Source of the DNA: Rutidosis leptorrhynchoides
Lineage: Eukaryota; Streptophyta; Magnoliopsida; Asterales; Asteraceae
Length of the DNA stretch: 64,000 nt
Assembly: GCF_046630445.1 (NCBI RefSeq)
Contig: NC_092335.1
Span: 37,348,001-37,412,000, forward strand
Direction of reading: 5' to 3'
The translations under genes were made by a program, and so were the position numbers. The notes beneath the pieces are model-generated. The model was not told where the DNA came from and did not search any database. It was given only the letters and a program-made list of their open reading frames with translations. Positions 34,895-45,900 of this stretch are shown piece after piece. Every line of letters starts with the position of its first letter. Positions within the stretch are counted from its first letter, which is position 1.

Positions 34895-37509
34895 GTACCT
34901 ACCCGTTAAAGAAATTTCGTCCCGAAATTTGAGTGGAAAGGTCGTGAATGATAATAAGTATGTTTTCATGATGCATACGGGCTGAAAAATAGAGTTTTAT
35001 CATCAGCGAATAATTTGAATAAACAATCCATTTATATGAAGAGTACGAATGAAGCTAACATAGAAGAGTGAAATGAGTAAGTGTAGATTTATCTTATCAT
35101 TTGACGTAGATATGATTGATTCTCAGATTTCAAGGGATTTGAAGAAAATCTTCTTAATAAGATTTGACTCTCTGGTAATCAAGGGAATTAGGATTCGCTT
35201 TAAATGCGATCGTCCATTTTAATTGTTCCGTCGGAGATTTTCTTATAAATTCACCTGCTTCGTTTCCTTACAACTCACACCTTCTGTTGATGCATTTTAT
35301 GCAAGTCCCTAGACATCTACCCACGTCCATTGCAGGTACAACAGTTTACAGGCCACCATGATTGCTCGTTATTATCCTATCCATGTTTGTATGTGGTTAC
35401 AGGAACTGCAGGAATGAGATTTAGATATTTGACTATGTTAGACTTAGTCAGACGTACGAGTGAAGCCTCACTAGTACGGCTGACAGGCTCATACGCACGG
35501 TTGATGCTGAGCTAAGTCACAATTACAATCTAAATGAGAAGTCACGAGTGAGTGATCACCCGTACGGCTGATGAAGCCAACTCGTACGTGTGATGAATGA
35601 ATCGTATGGGTGAGTCAACAGCAGGGGTATATAAAGTCTTATGTTCTTCATTTTAGGTTAAGCCTCTCATTTGTTACACACACTCAGATCTAGTGAGCTC
35701 CTCCAATTCTCTCTCAGTCCAAATCACCCAAGTGGTGAATAATAGCTCTAGGTGTTGATCTAATCACACTTGATTTGGTTGTGGTTTGACTAAATTAATC
35801 AAAAAAAAAACTTAACCTATTCACTAGAGGGTTTGATTCACTTATTCTGCCATTGTGTGAGTTAAATCTATTGATTTCTAAGTTCCTAGTCATGTTTCTT
35901 CACCTTCTATTCTTTCCCCCTCAACTCATATTTTAAAGTATTCATCAATATACTCCATCCAGTTCTGATTCTCGATATACTTCTAACTTTCATATCGGTC
36001 ATTCTTCTTTTTCATCTACCGCCGGAAGAATCTATTTACTTCTACTATACTCTTGGGTTTATAGTGTTTCTAGTTCTCCCGTGTCTTTATATTGCTATAT
36101 GCATCGATATATATGGTTTATAATTTTTGGTTTGTCGTTGGGCTTTATATGTTCCCTTATATTTCAAAGTCTCTGCTTCTGTCTTCTATAATAATTATCA
36201 TTCACAGTTAATGCTCTCTTTTATTTGCTGCAATTTATACCCCAATTTCTATTTCGAAGTTTTGTCCTTTCGTTTCTTCTTCTTGCGATTAAGCACCGCT
36301 TGTAATGGTCCAGAATTCACAGATATGAATTTCGGAATGAACATTGTTAATGTTCTAGGAAGGAAATTGTAATGGCACGATCTTGACTTGTCAAATTACT
36401 AGAATACCTTGGAAAAGGCCGAATCATCAAGAAATATTTTCTTGATATTTTAGAGGTTAAATAGAATACAAGAGTCGTATAACATGGCACATGATAATGT
36501 TATGATCTGTGAATCATCACGTTCTATTTAGAAACTCAGCAAGACTTACTGTAATATAATCACATTGATCAAGTGTCATTATATTATACTAATTCATGCT
36601 TCAGTTCCCAACACTACTTCAAAATATTCCTATTTTAAACTTGAATGTTTCAGAATTTATAAACTAAAATAGTTTCTTTTATGATGTAATACAGATAGCG
36701 CGAAGAGGTAAATGATTTCAAATAAGAAAAATTAAGAAAATATCTTCAGAAATATGGAGGATATTTATAATGAAAGATATGATGATATTTTAGAATTTCT
36801 AATATCAGAGGATGATGAAGAATATTGTTCGCAGGGGTTTAGAGTCAGGAGCAAGGTATTCGTTAATGACTTCAACAGGTACTGAATCATTTGGATCCTT
36901 TGAAGTCAGGTTCAGTCTTTGTAATTTGTCCACAGCCTCCTTCCTACTTTGCTCAATCCGTTTTCCAGTTCCAAAACTTCTCTTTTTCTGCGCTTTGCCA
37001 GCACACTTCATCATTATCATCCAGCTTTTACCGTTTAAAGTCGTTTATAGTTTTTGCTGCTTCATCAGCATTTTTTCCATTTTCGGAGAACCAATTCGTA
37101 GTTCGGAGTGTTTTTCAGAAACTTCACATTCAAATTAAGTCCAGAAGATAGACGTTATATATACACATATAACTGTTGGCGTAGACATGCTGCGAGATTT
37201 CAAAATACTGATTGCTAATTCCCAATGATTCGTATGGCAATTCTCATTACAAGATGCGAATGAGTAAATGATGGGGTTTCAATGAATAATTATAATGACT
37301 TTTTGGAGAGACTAAAGTCAAAGGGTAATGAAGTTGTTGGTACATCTGCTAATAATGTGGTGGAATGTAAAAGGTTCCCTGGTAACGATGGTGTATATCT
37401 CAAGGTTATAATAAGGTTAGTCTGACTGAAAATTCGAAGTTGATTTGCTGGAGCTGTGACAAAACTGGCTACTTTGAATAGGAGTCGCAAAGTTATTTTT
37501 GCTAATAAA
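34895..37509 (-). mobile_element. Internal region of element Y (no pol seen), truncated
   Basis: Begins, in minus orientation, at the purine tract/boundary motif beside LTR Y and continues for 2.6 kb to where a plus-strand LTR starts. No gag, protease, integrase or reverse transcriptase motifs were found, so element Y looks like a large non-autonomous derivative. A 71-codon minus-strand frame at 36805-37020 (starting MIMMKCAGKAQKKRSFGTGK) is basic and unrecognised. The other LTR is not in the window, presumably displaced by the array inserted at 37510. Confidence 0.6.
35560..35700 (+). promoter_or_regulatory. Promoter-like segment, antisense to element Y
   Basis: A clean TATA box (ggtatataaagtc, about 35627-35639) is followed within about 70 bp by pyrimidine-rich leader-like sequence (caattctctctcagtcc, about 35703-35720). 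It is preceded by repeated cgtacggctgatg and cgtacg phrases (35450-35610). It would fire on the plus strand, opposite to element Y. Function is inferred only. Confidence 0.3.
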
Positions 37510-40500
37510 TGTAGTGACCCGAACTTTTCCATATTTATATATATTAATTGAGATTGATATTTACATGATTAAATGTTTCCAACATGTTAAGCAATCAAAC
37601 TTGTTAAGACTTGATTAATTGAAATATGTTTCATATAGACAATTGACCACCCAAGTTGACCGGTGATTCACGAACGTTAAAAATTGTAAAAACTATACGA
37701 TGACATATATATGGTTATATATATAGTTAACATGTTTTTATTATAAGTATGTATCTCATTAGGTATTTTAACAATGAGTTATATACATAAAAATGAGACT
37801 ATTAATTTAAGAAACTCAAAAACGATATATATAACGATTATCGTTATAACAACGTCTTACTAGGTACATATGAATCATATTAAGATATTGATACACTTGG
37901 TTAATTATGTTAAATGATAAGTAAATATATTATTAAGTGTATTAACAATGAAATACATATGTAAAAATAAGACTACTAACTTAATGATTTCGAAACGAGA
38001 CATATATGTAACGATTATCGTTGTAACGACATTTAACTGTATATACATCATACTAAGATATATTATATATCATAATATCATGATAATATAACAATTTAAC
38101 ATCTCATTTGTTATAATAAACAATGGGTTAACAACATTCAACAAAATCGTTAACCTAAAGGTTTCAAAACAACATTTACATGTAACGACTAACGATGACT
38201 TAACGACTCAGTTAAAATGTATATACATGTAGTGTTTTAATATGTATTCATACACTTTTGAAAGACTTCAATACACTTATCAAAATACTTCTACTTAACA
38301 AAAATGCTTACAATTACATCCTCGTTCAGTTTCAATAACAATTCTACTCGTATGCACCCGTATTCGTACTCGTACAATACACAGCTTTTAGATGTATGTA
38401 CTATTGGTATATACACTCCAATGATCAGCTCTTAGCAGCCCATGTGAGTCACCTAACACATGTGGGAACCATCATTTGACAACTAGCATGAAATATCTCA
38501 TAAAATTACAAAAATATGAGTAATCATTCATGACTTATTTACATGAAAACAAAATTACATATCCTTTATATCTAATCCATACACCAACGACCAAAACACC
38601 TACAAACACTTTCATTCTTCAATTTTCTTCATCTAATTGATCTCTCTCAAGTTCTATCTTCAAGTTCTAAGTGTTCTTCATATATTTTACAAGTTCTAGT
38701 TACATAAAATCAAGAATACTTTCAAGTTTGCTAGCTCACTTCCAATCTTGTAAGGTGATCATCCAACCTCAAGAAATCTTTGTTTCTTACAGTAGGTTAT
38801 CATTCTAATACAAGGTAATAATCATATTCAAACTTTGGTTCAATTTCTATAACTATAACAATCTTATTTCAAGTGATGATCTTACTTGAACTTGTTTTCG
38901 TGTCATGATTCTGCTTCAAGAACTTCGAGCCATCCAAGGATCCGTTGAAGCTAGATCCATTTTTCTCTTTTCAAGTAGGTTTATCCAAGGAACTTAAGGT
39001 AGTAATGATGTTCATAACATCATTCGATTCATACATATAAAGCTATCTTATTCGAAGGTTTAAACTTGTAATCACTAGAACATAGTTTAGTTAATTCTAA
39101 ACTTGTTCGCAAACAAAAGTTAATCTTTCTAACTTGAATTTTAAAATCAACTAAACACATGTTCTATATCTATATGATATGCTAACTTAATGATTTAAAA
39201 CCTGGAAACACGAAAAACACCGTAAAATCGGATTTACGCCGTCGTAGTAACACCGCGGGCTGTTTTGGGTTAGTTAATTAAAAACTATGATAAACTTTGA
39301 TTTAAAATTTGTTATTCTGAGAAAATGATTTTTATTATGAACATGAAACTATATCCAAAAATTATGGTTAAACTCAAAGTGGAAGTATGTTTTCTAAAAT
39401 GGTCATCTAGACGTCGTTCTTTCGACTGAAATGACTACCTTTACAAAAACGACTTGTAACTTATTTTTCCGACTATAAACCTATACTTTTTCTATTTAGA
39501 TTCATAAAATAGAGTTCAATATGAAACCATAGCAATTTGATTCACTCAAAACGGATTTAAAATGAAGAAGTTATGGGTAAAACAAGATTGGATAATTTTT
39601 CTCATTTTAGCTACGTGAAAATTGGTAACAAATCTATTCCAACCATAACTTAATCAACTTGTATTGTATATTATGTAATCTTGAGATACCATAGACACGT
39701 ATACAATGTTTCGACCTATCATGTCGACACATCTATATATATTTCGGAACAACCATAGACACTCTATATGTGAATGTTGGAGTTAGCTATACAGGGTTGA
39801 GGTTGATTCCAAAATATATATAGTTTGAGTTGTGATCAATACTGAGATACGTATACACTGGGTCGTGGATTGATTCAAGATAATATTTATCGATTTATTT
39901 CTGTACATCTAACTGTGGACAACTAGTTGTAGGTTACTAACGAGGACAGCTGACTTAATAAACTTAAAACATCAAAATATATTAAAAGTGTTGTAAATAT
40001 ATTTTGAACATACTTTGATATATATGTATATATTGTTATAGGTTCGTGAATCAACCAGTGGCCAAGTCTTACTTCCCGACGAAGTAAAAATCTGTGAAAG
40101 TGAGTTATAGTCCCACTTTTAAAATCTAATATTTTTGGGATGAGAATACATGCAGGTTTTATAAATGATTTACAAAATAGACACAAGTACGTGAAACTAC
40201 ATTCTATGGTTGAATTATCGAAATCGAATATGCCCCTTTTTATTAAGTCTGGTAATCTAAGAATTAGGGAACAGACACCCTAATTGACGCGAATCCTAAA
40301 GATAGATCTATTGGGCCTAACAAACCCCATCCAAAGTACCGGATACTTTAGTACTTCGAAATTTATATCATATCCGAAGGGTGTCCCGGAATGATGGGGA
40401 TATTCTTATATATGCATCTTGTTAATGTCGATTACCAGGTGTTCACCATATGAATGATTTTTATCTCTATGTATGGGATGTGTATTGAAATATGAAATCT

Positions 40501-40934
40501 TGTGGTCTATTATTATGATTTGATATATATAGGTTAAACCTATAACTCACCAACATTTTTGTTGACGTTTTAAGCATGTTTATTCTCAGGTGATTATTAA
40601 GAGCTTCCGCTGTCGCATACTTAAATAAGGACGAGATTTGGAGTCCATGCTTGTATGATATTGTGTAAAAACTGCATTCAAGAAACTTATTTTGTTGTAA
40701 CATATTTGTATTGTAAACCATTATGTAATGGTCGTGTGTAAACAGGATATTTTAGATTATCATTATTTGATAATCTACGTAAAGCTTTTTAAAACCTTTA
40801 TCTATGAAATAAAGGTTATGGTTTGTTTTAAAAATGAATGCAGTCTTTGAAAAACATCTCATATAGAGGTCAAAACCTCGCAACGAAATCAATTAATATG
40901 GAACGTTTTTAATCAATGAGAACGGGACATTTCA
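37510..40934 (+). repeat. LTR A: 5' LTR of array element 1
   Basis: 3425 bp, tgtagtgacccgaac ... gggacatttca. The 5 bp before it are ataaa; the matching target copy is not visible. It contains the gtttattctcaggtg block (about 40578-40592), the hairpin agattatc/gataatct (about 40752-40775) and the palindrome gaggtcaaaacctc (about 40866-40879). Confidence 0.9.
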
Positions 40935-40950
40935 GTTGGTATCAGAGCGT
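40935..40950 (+). promoter_or_regulatory. Primer binding site, array element 1
   Basis: gttggtatcagagcg contains tggtatcagagc, complementary to the 3' end of plant initiator Met tRNA, directly after the LTR. Confidence 0.85.
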
Positions 40951-41143
40951 TGGTCTTAGAGAACCAGAATTTTGCATTAGTGTGTCTTATCGAGTTTGTT
41001 AGGATGCATTAGTGAGTCTGGACTTCGACCATGTTTACTTGAAAAATGATTGCTTAACAAATTTTGTTGGAAACTATATATTTTTAACATGTGAATATTA
41101 TGTGATATATTAATCTCTTAACGCGTTTGATATTATGTGATAG

Positions 41144-41776
41144 ATGTCTACCTCTAGAACAAGTCCCATTGACTCACCTAATAATAATGAAGAGTCAAAT
41201 GTAAATTGGAATGATTCGTGGACTGATTCACAAGTTCCCGAAGAGGAACTGGAAGAAGAGTCAGAACCGGAAGAAGAATCGGAACCGGAAGAAGAATCGG
41301 AATCGAAAGAAGAATCGGAACCGGATGAAGAAATAGAACCGGTGGGGGAAATAATAAAACGGTTAAGTAAAAGAAAATCCTCAACCAACCGACCAAGGTT
41401 AATTATGGTCAATGGTGTTTCCGCCAAGGAAGCAAAATATTGGGAGGATTACCAATTCTCCGATGAATCGGATTCCGACGAGAATTCCGATGATGTTATA
41501 GAAATTACCCCAACTGAATTTAAAAAGGTAAAAGAAAATAATAAGGGAAAGGACATAAAAATAGAGAAATCTAATTCCAACCCCGATGAACTTTATATGT
41601 ATCGTCAACCCCCGAAGTCCTTAAGTTGTAACAATGACCCGGGAACCTCTAAACCACCAGGTTTTTCTAAACCAATGTGGAAAACGACGGCTCTTATTAG
41701 GGGAACATCATATATCCCTAGAAACTTGGCAAAACGAACCAAAACCAAAGAAGAAGAAACGAGCGAGTCGGAATAA
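41144..41776 (+). CDS. Acidic low-complexity protein, accessory ORF copy 1
   Basis: An open frame of 210 codons in array element 1, between the primer site and the F-box frame. It starts MSTSRTSPIDSPNNNEESNV. Residues about 30-70 are tandem EEES(E)PE repeats, giving a very acidic stretch, followed by a basic patch (IIKRLSKRKSSTNRPRL) and a second Asp/Ser/Glu-rich patch (DESDSDENSDDVIEI). The C-terminus is Lys/Glu-rich (AKRTKTKEEETSESE). No domain is recognised. It could be an element-specific accessory protein or a spacer that stays open because it is young. Two further copies (51913 and 61747) differ mainly in repeat number. The start is the first ATG of the conserved frame. Confidence 0.65.
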   Translation: MSTSRTSPIDSPNNNEESNVNWNDSWTDSQVPEEELEEESEPEEESEPEEESESKEESEPDEEIEPVGEIIKRLSKRKSSTNRPRLIMVNGVSAKEAKYWEDYQFSDESDSDENSDDVIEITPTEFKKVKENNKGKDIKIEKSNSNPDELYMYRQPPKSLSCNNDPGTSKPPGFSKPMWKTTALIRGTSYIPRNLAKRTKTKEEETSESE

Positions 41777-41912
41777 GATAGTTGTATTCGTGTGGTGTAA
41801 TATATGTAATATAGTGTGCTTATGCTTTATGATATATGTAAAAATTGCTTGTATTAATAAGTATTTTTTTATGAATCTAACTCTTGTCTATTTTACAGTT
41901 TAAAAACACAAA

Positions 41913-42596
41913 ATGGATAGACAACCCAATATTTTAAGAGACCTACCCGGAGACATGATTGAAGAAATCTTGTCTAGAGTCGGTCAGAATTCCTCGGCAC
42001 AACTATTTAAGGCGAGATCAGTTTGTAAGACATTCGAAGAACGTTCCAAGAATGTCTTGGTTTATAAGAGACTTTCGTTTGAAAGATGGGGGATATCACA
42101 TTGGGAAACCCATAAGTTACGATGTGTTTACTTTGACGCATATATTGCGGGGAACCCAAATGCTATTTTACGCAACGGGTTAAGAAATTATTTTGACTCA
42201 ATATATCCGAATATTGGACTTCGTGATTTAGAAAAAGCGGCTAACATGCAACATAAAGAAGCATGTTATGCTTACGGATTAGTAATGTTCGCTTCTCACC
42301 AAAGTGAGAACAAGAACATCGGGCTACAACTATTAAACAAAACGTTTCCACAAGTGACGGAGTCGGTAATTGGGGTAAGAAATGAGGTTTTTAGATTGTT
42401 ACGGGACTGTTGGACACTACGTAACCCTCGTCCCTTTGACGACGTTACAACACGCTGTCTTATCAACGGCCATAACGGTTATGTTCCACAAGACCAAGGA
42501 TGGGAAGTAATCCTAGTAAAACCAGAATGCATGACTTGTTTCTGGACGTATGAATTACGTGTCTTTATTGCCTTTGCTGAACGACTTGTGTACTAG
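41913..42596 (+). CDS. F-box/Sel1-like protein captured by gypsy element, copy 1
   Basis: 227 codons, intact. Residues about 6-50 form an F-box (LRDLPGDMIEEILSRV, then LFKARSVCKTF). Residues about 81-126 resemble Sel1-like repeats (NPNAILRNGLRNYF; GLRDLEKAANMQHKEACYAY). The C-terminus has CMTCFWTYELRVFIAF. This order resembles plant F-box proteins of the At2g35280/At1g67340 type, in which the F-box binds SKP1 of an SCF ubiquitin ligase. It lies in a retroelement, 337 bp upstream of gag's conserved ATG, in the same orientation, and is not part of the usual Tekay gene set. A pyrimidine-rich phrase ending in ttttacag precedes the ATG, so a spliced message is possible. Function as a ubiquitin-ligase adaptor is inference; capture from a host gene is the simplest reading. 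Confidence 0.75.
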   Translation: MDRQPNILRDLPGDMIEEILSRVGQNSSAQLFKARSVCKTFEERSKNVLVYKRLSFERWGISHWETHKLRCVYFDAYIAGNPNAILRNGLRNYFDSIYPNIGLRDLEKAANMQHKEACYAYGLVMFASHQSENKNIGLQLLNKTFPQVTESVIGVRNEVFRLLRDCWTLRNPRPFDDVTTRCLINGHNGYVPQDQGWEVILVKPECMTCFWTYELRVFIAFAERLVY

Positions 42597-42937
42597 CTAG
42601 AATTATCTTCACAACTATCTTGTATCAAAGTTATTGTGTGCTATATTTCATGCTTTATGTAAAATAAGCGGTATTGTAAGTTTGTAAAATATTGTATAAA
42701 AGTTTGAACGCGAAATATTATTATAATCAGTTTTTCATATAGAATTGTAGTAGTTGAATTGTATATTAGCTACTAAGTATGAACTTAACGGGTAGGTACT
42801 ACCCGAATCTAAACTTATAAAACGCTAATATGAAGAAAAAGCTTTTATAAATGAGTTCATATTATGCTACGAAATACTATTAACTACTCTTAATATTCTG
42901 TATGATTAACTTGTTCCATTTGACTATTTTGAAGGAA

Positions 42938-45900
42938 ATGGCACCGACTACTCGACACACCGTGAATATGAATGAAGAGGAATTCCGTACTTTTCTAGCT
43001 TCAAACATAGCCGCAGTACAGGCTGCTCTACATACCAACAATAACCTTGGATCTAGCAGTACAGGAAATCGTGTAGGATGCACCTACAAAGAATTCACTG
43101 CCTGCAAACCTTTGGAATTTGATGGAATCGAAGGACCGATCGGATTGAAACGGTGGACCGAGAAGGTCGAATCGGTGTTTGCCATAAGTAAGTGTACTGA
43201 AGAGGACAAAGTGAAGTACGCTACGCATACCTTCACAGGTTCTGCATTAACATGGTGGAATACCTATCTAGAGCAAGTGGGATAAGACGATGCGTACGCA
43301 CTACCGTGGTCAGCATTCAAGCACTTGATGAACGAGAAGTACCGTCCCAGAACCGAGGTCAATAAGCTCAAGACAGAACTTAGAGGGTTACGAACCCAAG
43401 GATTTGATATTACCATGTACGAAAGACGATTCACAGAATTGTGCCTATTGTGTCCGGGAGCATTCGAAGATGAGGAAGAGAAGATCGACGCGTTTGTGAA
43501 AGGATTACCGAAAAGAATCCAAGAAGATATAAGTTCACACGAGCCCTCCTCCATACAACAGGCATGTAGAATGGCTCACAAACTAGTGAACCAGATTGAA
43601 GAAAGAATTAAAGAACAGACTGCTGAAGAGGCCAATGTGAAGCAAGTCAAAAGAAAGTGGGAGGAAAACGGTGATAAGAATCACCAATACAACAACAACA
43701 GCAATTACAACAATAATCGCAACAATTATCCCAACAATCGCAACATCAATCGCAACATCAACAAACGGCCCAACAACAACAACAACAACAACAACAACAG
43801 CAACTACAACAATCATCCCAACAACAATAATAACCGCAACAACAACAATCAGGAGCAGCTATGCCAAAGGTGTGAAAAGTATCACTCGGGGTTCTGCACC
43901 AAATTTTGCAATAAGTGTAAAAGAAATGGTCATAGCGTGGTGAAGTGTGAGGTCTACGGACCAGGGGTTAATAGAACGAAAGGAACAAATGGTGTCGGAA
44001 CGAGTAATGGCGGAGCAAGTAGTGTCGGAGCAAGTTATGCCAATGTAGTTTGTTATAAATGTGGAAAACCGGGCCACATTATTAGAAATTGCCCGAACCA
44101 GGAGAATACGAATGGATAAGGCCGCGGAAGAGTTTTCAATATTAATGCGGCAGAGGCACAGGAAGACCCGGAGCTTGTTACGGGTACGTTTCTTATTGAC
44201 AAGAAATCTGCTTACGTTTTATTTGATTCGGGTGTGGATAGAAGCTATATGAGTAGAGATTTTTGTGCTAAATTAAGTTGTCCATTGACGCCTTTGGATA
44301 GTAAATTTTTACTCGAATTAGCAAATGGTAAATTAATTTCAGCAGATAATATATGTCGGAATCGAGAAATTAAACTGGTTAGCGAAACATTTAAGATTGA
44401 TTTGATACCAGTAGAGTTAGGGAGTTTTGATGTGATAATCGGTATGGACTGGTTGAAAGAAGTGAAAGCAGAGATTGTTTGTTACAAAAATGCAATTCGC
44501 ATTATACGAGAAAAAGGAAAACCCTTAATGGTGTACGGAGAAAAGGGCAACACGAAGCTACATCTTATTAGTAATTTGAAGGCACAAAAACTAATAAGAA
44601 AAGGTTGCTATGCTGTTCTAGCACACGTCAAGAAAGTACAAACTGAAGAAAAGAGCATCAATGATGTTCCCATTGCAAAAGAATTTCTTGATGTATTTCA
44701 GAAAGAATTACCGGGATTACCCCCACATCGATCCGTTGAATTTCAAATAGATCTTGTACCAGGAGCTGCACCAAGAGCTCGTGCTCCTTACAGACTCGCA
44801 CCTAGCGAGATGAAAGAACTGCAAAGCCAATTACAAGAACTTTTAGAGCGTGGTTTCATTCGACCAAGCACATCACCGTGGGGAGCTCCTGTTTTGTTTG
44901 TCAAGAAGAAAGATGGTACATTCAGGTTGTGTATCGACTACCGAGAGTTGAACAAACTTACCATCAAGAACCGCTACCCACTACCGAGAATCGATGACTT
45001 ATTTGATCAACTACAAGGCTCGTCTGTTTATTCAAAGATTGACTTACATTCCGGGTATCATCAAATGCGGGTGAAAGAAGATGATATTCCAAAGACTGCT
45101 TTCAGAACACGTTACGGTCATTACGAGTTTATGGTCATGCCGTTTGGTTTAACTAATGCACCAGCTGTGTTCATGGACCTTATGAACCGAGTGTGTGGAC
45201 CATACCTTGACAAGTTTGTCATTGTTTTCATTGATAACATACTTATTTACTCAAAGAATGACCAAGAACACGGTGAACATTTGAGAAAGGTGTTAGAAGT
45301 ATTGAGGAAGGAAGAATTGTACGCTAAGTTTTCAAAGTGTGCATTTTGGTTGGAAGAAGTTCAATTCCTCGGTCACATAGTGAACAAAGAAGGTATTAAG
45401 GTGGATCCGGCAAAGATAGAAACTGTTGAAAAGTGGGAAACCCCGAAAACTCCGAAACACATACGCCAGTTTTTAGGACTAGCTGGTTACTACAGAAGGT
45501 TCATCCAAGACTTTTCCAGAATAGCAAAACCCTTGACTGCATTAACGCATAAAGAGAAGAAATTTTAATGGAAGGATGAACAAGAGAAAGCGTTTCAGTT
45601 ATTGAAGAAAAAGCTAACTACGGCACCTATATTGTCATTGCCTGAAGGGAATGATGATTTTGTGATTTATTGTGACGCATCAAAGCAAGGTCTCGGTTGT
45701 GTATTAATGCAACGAACGAAGGTGATTGCTTATGCGTCTAGACAATTGAAGATTCACGAGCAAAATTATACGACGCATGATTTGGAATTAGGCGTGGTTG
45801 TTTTTGCATTAAAGACTTGGAGGCACTACTTATATGGGGTCAAAAGTATTATATATACTGACCACAAAAGTCTTCAACACATATTTAATCAGAAACAACT

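Noticed and set aside
36127-36372. 81-codon plus-strand frame
   Set aside because: Low-complexity Phe/Leu/Ser content in the interior of element Y; no family or context supports it.
39923-40186. 87-codon minus-strand frame conserved three times (39923, 50692, 60526)
   Set aside because: Conservation follows from its position in the repeated LTR; it is antisense and has no domain.
43583-43816. Val-rich minus-strand frame with apparent membrane segments
   Set aside because: Antisense shadow of the Asn-rich repeat of gag; the same shadow appears in element 2.
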